10,946 nucleotides of DNA from JAEZDR01 sp039811185 (lineage in GTDB: Bacteria > Bacteroidota > Bacteroidia > Chitinophagales > Chitinophagaceae), in NCBI GenBank assembly GCA_039811185.1, contig JBDHYF010000021.1, positions 1 through 10,946 of the forward strand, read 5' to 3'. The notes below the pieces were generated by a model. The model searched no databases, was not told the origin of the DNA, and saw only the letters and a program-made list of their open reading frames with translations. Below are positions 6,249 through 10,946 of the stretch, piece by piece (position 1 is the first letter of the stretch; each line of letters opens with the position of its first letter). Made by a program: the position numbers and the translations under genes.

Positions 6249-7868
6249 TCAGCGTTCTCTTATCTTTTTAAATTCCGATCCTGTTTTCCAAACCGGCCAC
6301 GCGTTGCTATTTGCGAGCTTTCGGCCCAAGAGATATAGTAATTTTAAATCGTCGGCTGCGCCTTCGAGATTCCAACTGTCGTTGTATTCGTCGGACGGAC
6401 GGTGGTAATGATTTTTTACGTAATCCTCTCCTTGCGATGCTTTGGCGGTGTTGAGGAGTTCGCGGCCGGAGCCCATATACAACGACGGCACACCCACTTT
6501 AGCAAAATTGAAATGGTCTGACCGATAGTAAGCGCCCGATGCGGGATTGGTTTCGAAGCCTACTCTGCGGTTTAACTCTTTTGCCGTTTCCTCCAGGTAA
6601 TCTTCAAGGTCAGACTGACCTTTCCCTACTACCACAACATCTTTCGTTTTGCCTTTGTTATTCAGCACATCCATGTTGATGTTGGCAACCGTTTTCTTTA
6701 AAGGATAAACGGGATGATTTGCGTAGTAATTGGAACCCCAAAGTCCTTGTTCTTCGGCGGTTACTGCCAGAAAAACAATGGTTCGTTCCGGCTTTTGGGC
6801 CGCCTTCATAAACGCAGTTGCCAACTGCAAGAGGCCGGCCGTTCCGGTTGCATTGTCGAGCGCTCCGTTATAAATCGAGTCGCCCGTATCGTCCGGCTTT
6901 CCTACTCCTAAATGATCCCAATGCGCGCTATAAATAATGTATTCATCCGGCTTTTTTGTGCCGGTAATTTTAGCAATTACGTTTTTGGATGTGTTATAAG
7001 TTGTTTTTACGCTCATACTTGTCGTCAACTTCGTTTTAAGTTCAACTCCGCTGAAACCCTTTACCGCCGCTTGTTTCAGTACAGACGAACTATACCCTGC
7101 CCAACTCAACAATTTTTCTGCTGCTGCTTCCGACAGCCATCCCACCACATCGCAATAGCTGTTCAATTTCGTATCGAGCCGTAAACGCGAACCGTTCCAG
7201 TTGTTTTGCACCACGCTAAACGGATAGCTCGCAGCTTGAGTGTTGTGAATTACCAAACAGCCCTTTGCTCCCTGGCGTGCCGCTTCTTCAAACTTATAAG
7301 TCCATCGTCCGTAATAAGTCATCGTGTCTCCTTTAAACAACGAGCTATCTATTCCATAGCCCGGATCGTTAACGAGCACCATCACAATCTTCCCTTTCAC
7401 ATCTATACCTGCATAATCATTCCAATTATATTCCGGAGCAACAACGCCATATCCGGCAAAGACCAGCTCGGCATCTTTCAAACGAATTACCGGATCCGTT
7501 TTTTCCGTCCATATCACATAATCATCAAATCCTTTCAGATCTGCTTCACCGGCCGGCGATTTTACCCTCATGGTTGGTGCTGCAACCGTTGCTATTTCCA
7601 CCATTGGCACCTCTTGGAAATAGCTCGCTCCGTTTCCCGGCTCTGCGCCAATTTCCCTAAAACGTTGAGCTAAAAACGCAGTTGTTTTTACTTCTCCTTC
7701 CGTAAACGGCTTACGTCCGAGGAAGGAATCCGACGCCAAAATTTTGATGTCGCCTGCCAAAACTTTTTCATCCAATAATTCTTGGCCAACATCACCATCA
7801 ACCTTACTAAAAGTGTTGCAGGCGGCAAAAAACAGCAGTGCGCTAATAAAAACGGAAGCTTGTTTCAT
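6249..7868 (-). CDS. M28-family metallopeptidase lipoprotein with PA domain
   Basis: This 539-residue exported peptidase carries a signal peptide with lipobox FAAC (Cys17), so it is likely anchored in the envelope. A protease-associated (PA) region lies around residues 130-235 (AGYGVVAPEYNW, KGKIVMVLVNDPGYG, GAKGCLVIHNT). The catalytic M28 domain (about 296-520) has every expected di-zinc ligand and catalytic residue: H316 and D318 in SAHWDHLG, bridging D338 in ALDNATG, E372-E373 in TAEEQG, D400 in NMDV and H489 in NHYHRPSDE. M28 enzymes are aminopeptidases or carboxypeptidases, and the PA-containing lipoproteins of this type are usually taken as aminopeptidases. Substrate specificity cannot be read from sequence. 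It is divergent from the M16 pair, which suggests a shared role in envelope peptide turnover. Its upstream region has only a one-mismatch -7 match (TATCTTTT at 7893-7886, minus strand). Confidence 0.93.
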   Translation of the reverse strand: MKQASVFISALLFFAACNTFSKVDGDVGQELLDEKVLAGDIKILASDSFLGRKPFTEGEVKTTAFLAQRFREIGAEPGNGASYFQEVPMVEIATVAAPTMRVKSPAGEADLKGFDDYVIWTEKTDPVIRLKDAELVFAGYGVVAPEYNWNDYAGIDVKGKIVMVLVNDPGYGIDSSLFKGDTMTYYGRWTYKFEEAARQGAKGCLVIHNTQAASYPFSVVQNNWNGSRLRLDTKLNSYCDVVGWLSEAAAEKLLSWAGYSSSVLKQAAVKGFSGVELKTKLTTSMSVKTTYNTSKNVIAKITGTKKPDEYIIYSAHWDHLGVGKPDDTGDSIYNGALDNATGTAGLLQLATAFMKAAQKPERTIVFLAVTAEEQGLWGSNYYANHPVYPLKKTVANINMDVLNNKGKTKDVVVVGKGQSDLEDYLEETAKELNRRVGFETNPASGAYYRSDHFNFAKVGVPSLYMGSGRELLNTAKASQGEDYVKNHYHRPSDEYNDSWNLEGAADDLKLLYLLGRKLANSNAWPVWKTGSEFKKIRER

Positions 7869-7937
7869 AACAAAAAATATCTGCGAAAAGATAGATATAT
7901 TCAGCTAATGAATGAAACATCAGCCACTCTTAAATAA

Positions 7938-7967
7938 TTGTTTTTACTAAAACATTGCTCTATTTTG
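7938..7967 (+). promoter_or_regulatory. Candidate promoter of the M16 peptidase pair
   Basis: TTG at 7938-7940 and TATTTTG at 7961-7967 are separated by 20 bases. The -33 triplet and the spacing fit Bacteroidota promoters, and the -7 element differs from TAnnTTTG by one missing base. It lies 34 bases before the ATG at 8002, in the 133-base spacer divergent from the M28 gene. Confidence 0.4.
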
Positions 7968-8001
7968 AAAAAGATTTTTTCCTCACATTTAATTTTCGAT
8001 T

Positions 8002-9375
8002 ATGAAAACAGCCAATGGCTTTCAAACAATCTTTCTGGCAACGTTCTCGTGCTTTCTTTTTCTTTTTTCACTGCCTGCACGAGCGCAATCAAAAAACAAT
8101 TTCAAGGTTCCTGTAGAGTATTACAAGCTATCCAATGGTTTAAAAGTGGTTCTTTCGGTTGATAACAGTTCACCTTCCGTTGGTATTGGCGTTTATTACA
8201 ACATTGGTTTTAGAATAGAGCCGAAAAACCGAACGGGCTTTGCTCATTTGTTCGAGCACCTCATGTTTCAGGGATCGAAAAATTTAGGGAAGATGGAATT
8301 TATTAAGCTCGTACAACAAAATGGCGGTGTGTTAAATGGTTCCACAAGATTTGATTTTACCAACTACTTCGAGGTGGTGCCTTCCAATACATTAGAAACA
8401 ATGCTTTGGGCAGAAGCCGACAGGATGCGCGGGCTGGACATCACGCAAGAAAATCTGACAAACCAACAAGGCGTAGTAAAAAATGAAGTGAAGGTGAATG
8501 TCCTCAACCAGCCATACGGCGGTTTTCCGTGGCTGGATATGCCTCAATACGCAAACAAAAATTGGTTTAACGCACATAATTTTTATGGCGATTTAAAAGA
8601 TATTGATGCCGCCACTTTGGAGGATGCAAAAGATTTTTTTAACACCTAATATTCGCCAAACAATGCGGTTTTAGTTGTTACCGGCGATTTAGATATTGAA
8701 CAAGCCAAGAAGTGGATAGAAAAGTATTTTGCCTCCATTCCGTCGTCGAAGCTTCCGGCGAAAGCTGATATTTCGGAACCGAAACAAAATGCAGAACAAA
8801 GATTTACGAAGAGTGACAGCCTTGCCAACAAGCCGGCGGTTGCAATTGCCTACAAAATGCCGGAAAGAAAAACAACCGACTATTATGCGATGGGATTAAT
8901 TGACCAACTACTTGTACAAGGAAAAGACAGTAAGCTGCATCAATATCTTGTTCAACAAAAGGGCTATACATCCGGTGTAAGCGGCGGTATTAATTACCTC
9001 GGAAACATGTTTAATTATAACGGGCCGATGCTGTGGATGTGTGATTTTATTTACGATAAAACCACACCGGCCGATTCCGTACTCCACTATTTCGACAGAG
9101 CGGTTAAGGACATTTCTGCTATTACGGAAGAGGATTTGCAACTTGCCAAAACAAAAATGCTTTCCGATTTGTACGACATATTTGGCGGTTACTACGGTAT
9201 TAACAGAATTGATTTGTTAGCCGTGTTTGCGTTGTTCGATGATGATCCGCATCAAATCAATCATCTCACCGAAAAGTTCAATTCGCTAACATTGAATCAG
9301 GTAAAAGAGGCGGCAAATAGAAATTTGGATAAAAGAAACAGAACCATTCTGTTCGTAAACCCGTTAGCGAAATAA
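8002..9375 (+). pseudogene. M16 zinc peptidase, catalytic subunit, interrupted by in-frame TAA
   Basis: The frame covers 458 codons and encodes a two-domain M16 (pitrilysin-like) peptidase, but codon 216 (8647-8649) is TAA. The N-terminal piece (residues 1-215) has a signal peptide cleaved near ARA-QS (28/29) and the full inverted zinc motif: H82, E85 and H86 in HLFEH, plus the distal ligand E162 in KNEVKVNV. Directly after the stop the same frame resumes with YSPNNAVLVVTGDLDIE and completes the family, including the M16C domain (about residues 280-440), ending at the TAA at 9373. Homologues typically read FFxTYYxPNNA here, so the stop replaces a Tyr by one base change. No in-frame ATG, GTG or TTG occurs until 8857, which is inside the C-terminal domain and lacks a signal, so the gene is probably inactivated. 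A sequencing error or readthrough remains possible. The non-catalytic partner gene follows after 26 bases. Confidence 0.85.
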
Positions 9376-9401
9376 ATTATTAACCATCAAAAAAAATCAG
9401 C

Positions 9402-10760
9402 ATGAAAAAGTGCATTATCATATTGTTTCTTTTTATCGGATTTCAGGTAAGTGCTCAGAAAGAAAATCCGCCGAAACCTGCTCCTGCAAAGGATTTCGTT
9501 CTGCCGCAGAAAAAAGAAAACCATCTATCGAACGGCATGAAAACGGTGATGGTATCTTATGGAAATATTCCGAAGGTGTATGTACGTTTAGTGATTAAAA
9601 CGGGCAATGCGCATGAAGGAAAAGATCAGGTATGGCTGTCGGATGTGCTTGCAAAAATGATGGAGCAGGGAACCGCCCGGTTTACGGCCCGGGATTTGGC
9701 TACCAAGGCCGCCCGGATAGGCGGAAGTATTAATGTTAGCGCCGGCCCCTACGCGTTTACTATATCCGGCTCTGCACTGTCGCAATATGCATCCGAGTTA
9801 ATCGACATGATTGCCGATGTTGCTTTAAATCCGAAACTTCCGGAAAAGGAATTAAGCCGCATTAAAGCAAGTTTAAAAAGAAATTTAGCGGTCGAAAAAA
9901 CAAAGCCTACGTCTATTGCAACTGAGCATTTTGCCAAGCTTGTTTACGGAGAGCAAAGTCCGTATGGAAGATTTTATCCAACTGAAGCCATGTTGGAAAG
10001 CTATACCATTAAAGACGTAAAGGACTTTTATAATAACAACCTCGGGGCAAAGAGGGCGGTTCTGTATGTAGCGGGTATTTTTGATGAAGCTGCTGTTACA
10101 AGAACGATAAGCAATCAATTTAAAAGCTGGAAGGCCGGCAAAGAAGTAGAATATCCGGCCATTACAAAACCATATACTGCCGAAGAACTAATTGTAAACA
10201 GAAAGGATGCACCACAAACCACAATTATTATTGGAATGCCTGTGATGGATCCGAAAGATGCGGACTACACAGCGTTCACTATTGCCAACTCTTTGTTAGG
10301 CGGGTCGTTCGGCAGCCGTATTACCGCCAACATCCGTGAGAACAAGGGTTACACTTATTCGCCCTTCAGCGAAGTTACAGTGGTGCCGGGTTCCGGTGTA
10401 TGGGCGGAAGAAGCGGATGTTACCAGCGAGCATACGATTGCGGCTATTAAGGAAATAAAAAATGAAATCGAGCGCCTTGCATCGGAGCCGCCGTCTGCGG
10501 GCGAGCTGGAAGGCATTCAAAAGTATGAAGCGGGCATTTTTGTATTACGTAACTCTTCACCAACCGGAATTATATCGCAGTTGAGCTTTATCGATATTTT
10601 TGGTTTGGATGAAAGTTATCTCACAGAAAGAATTAAGAACATTTATGCAGTGAGCCCCGCACAAGTAAGTCAGTTGGTAAGCAAGTATATTCAGCCGGAT
10701 AAATTAACGGTGGTAATGGTTGGGGACGAAAAGTCCATAAAGGAGCAGAAAGCCCGATAG
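9402..10760 (+). CDS. M16 peptidase-like protein, non-catalytic partner subunit
   Basis: This 452-residue exported protein has a signal peptide cleaved near VSA-QK (18/19) and two M16 domains, with the C-terminal one starting near residue 180. At the zinc-site position the family's HxxEH reads D81-V-L-A-K85, so the ligands are lost and it should not bind catalytic zinc. It keeps the C-domain segment SRITANIRENKGYTYS (305-320), with Arg306 and Tyr317/Tyr319 corresponding to the R/Y pair used for substrate positioning in heterodimeric M16 enzymes. Known two-subunit M16 proteases combine a zinc-bearing subunit with one of this type, and the upstream gene supplies the zinc-bearing subunit. The frame is complete, with a 26-base intergenic gap and an A-rich leader (CAAAAAAAATC) instead of a Shine-Dalgarno sequence. 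If the upstream gene is truly broken, this subunit may be orphaned. Confidence 0.92.
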   Translation: MKKCIIILFLFIGFQVSAQKENPPKPAPAKDFVLPQKKENHLSNGMKTVMVSYGNIPKVYVRLVIKTGNAHEGKDQVWLSDVLAKMMEQGTARFTARDLATKAARIGGSINVSAGPYAFTISGSALSQYASELIDMIADVALNPKLPEKELSRIKASLKRNLAVEKTKPTSIATEHFAKLVYGEQSPYGRFYPTEAMLESYTIKDVKDFYNNNLGAKRAVLYVAGIFDEAAVTRTISNQFKSWKAGKEVEYPAITKPYTAEELIVNRKDAPQTTIIIGMPVMDPKDADYTAFTIANSLLGGSFGSRITANIRENKGYTYSPFSEVTVVPGSGVWAEEADVTSEHTIAAIKEIKNEIERLASEPPSAGELEGIQKYEAGIFVLRNSSPTGIISQLSFIDIFGLDESYLTERIKNIYAVSPAQVSQLVSKYIQPDKLTVVMVGDEKSIKEQKAR

Positions 10761-10808
10761 GACAAAAGTCCAACATCAATTTTACAACTTTACTGCAAAA
10801 GAATAAAC

Positions 10809-10850
10809 AAGGCCTTTTTAAATCTCGTTTAAAAAGGCCTTTTCCTTTTT
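10809..10850. terminator. Strong intrinsic terminator after the M16 pair
   Basis: A perfect 14-bp stem (AAGGCCTTTTTAAA, 10809-10822) and its complement (10828-10841) close a TCTCG loop, followed by TTCCTTTTT. It begins about 48 bases after the TAG stop of the second M16 gene. The inverted repeat is symmetric and could also end a convergent transcript from the right, although the minus-strand tail (GTTTATTC) is less T-rich. Confidence 0.85.
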
Positions 10851-10855
10851 TACCT

Positions 10856-10874
10856 TCCCGACCGGAGGGCGGGA
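10856..10874. repeat. Short GC-rich hairpin
   Basis: TCCCG and CGGGA flank a 9-base spacer (ACCGGAGGG). The GC-rich block stands out in otherwise AT-rich intergenic DNA and lies directly after the terminator. It could be a dispersed repeat unit or a second 3' end structure. Only one copy is in the window. Confidence 0.35.
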
Positions 10875-10920
10875 TGCCTATTCAGTTGAGCTACGTTTCA
10901 CCAATTCTGAAATCCTTACT

Positions 10921-10946
10921 TTACTTCGCCATTTCTTCAACTGCTG
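10921..10946 (-). CDS. Possible C-terminal end of a gene cut by the right edge
   Basis: On the minus strand the last bases read in one frame as AVEEMAK followed by TAA (10921-10923), a plausible acidic C-terminus. A convergent gene here would share the symmetric terminator at 10809-10850. A second minus-strand frame is open longer, to a TAG at 10878-10880, and is the alternative. A plus-strand frame from ATG 10874 is also open to the edge. The fragment is too short to assign a family. Confidence 0.3.

Noticed and set aside
7206..7673. 155-codon plus-strand frame inside the M28 gene
   Set aside because: It is opposite the PA region of a well-supported peptidase, and its composition is not protein-like.
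8857..9375. Independent gene for the C-terminal half of the M16 peptidase
   Set aside because: The frame is continuous with the upstream half, the ATG lies within the M16C domain after its first strand, and there is no signal peptide or promoter. It is better explained as the remainder of the interrupted gene.
8002..9375. Genome-wide reassignment of TAA as a sense codon
   Set aside because: TAA is the normal end codon of several well-supported genes here, including uvrA and this same M16 frame at 9373-9375.

Overview
The window looks like chromosomal DNA of a member of the Bacteroidota, probably a Chitinophaga/Sphingobacterium-like lineage. The evidence is moderate GC content, no Shine-Dalgarno sequences before the starts (leaders are A-rich instead), matches to the Bacteroidota -7 element TAnnTTTG upstream of several genes, lipoprotein signal peptides, and families common in that phylum (DUF983 zinc-ribbon membrane protein, YiaD-like OmpA lipoprotein, paired M16 peptidases). 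The phylum is inferred from these features and no database search was run.

Left part (1-3280), almost all on the minus strand. A bidirectional terminator at 95-123 separates the tail of a possible plus-strand gene at the edge from a four-gene minus-strand cluster. In transcription order the cluster is a DUF983 membrane protein, an EamA/DMT-type transporter, an OsmC-family thiol peroxidase-like protein and a single-domain rhodanese. The first two genes are separated by 9 bases and the last two by 10, so an operon is likely. The last two genes share a theme of cysteine thiol and sulfane-sulfur chemistry. Upstream of the cluster is a minus-strand gene for a glycine-zipper/OmpA lipoprotein with its own terminator, and that terminator sits directly on the DUF983 promoter region.

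Middle (3281-6248). uvrA, the damage-recognition ATPase of nucleotide excision repair, is divergent from the lipoprotein gene. It has a perfect TAnnTTTG match ending only 4 bases before its start codon, which suggests a leaderless mRNA. It converges on the next gene with 36 bases between the stop codons and no clear terminator.

Right part (6249-10946), envelope proteolysis. A minus-strand M28-family metallopeptidase lipoprotein is divergent from a two-gene plus-strand cluster of M16 peptidases. The first M16 gene has the zinc site (HxxEH...E) but is interrupted by an in-frame TAA at codon 216. The frame resumes without any shift and reads through to a normal end. The second gene is intact, lacks the zinc ligands and looks like the non-catalytic partner subunit. 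A strong 14-bp-stem terminator follows, then a short GC-rich hairpin and the possible end of a minus-strand gene at the right edge.

I found no CRISPR array, insertion sequence, phage gene, tRNA or rRNA, and no convincing undescribed multi-gene system. The most notable observations are the nonsense codon in the M16 gene and the probable leaderless uvrA transcript.
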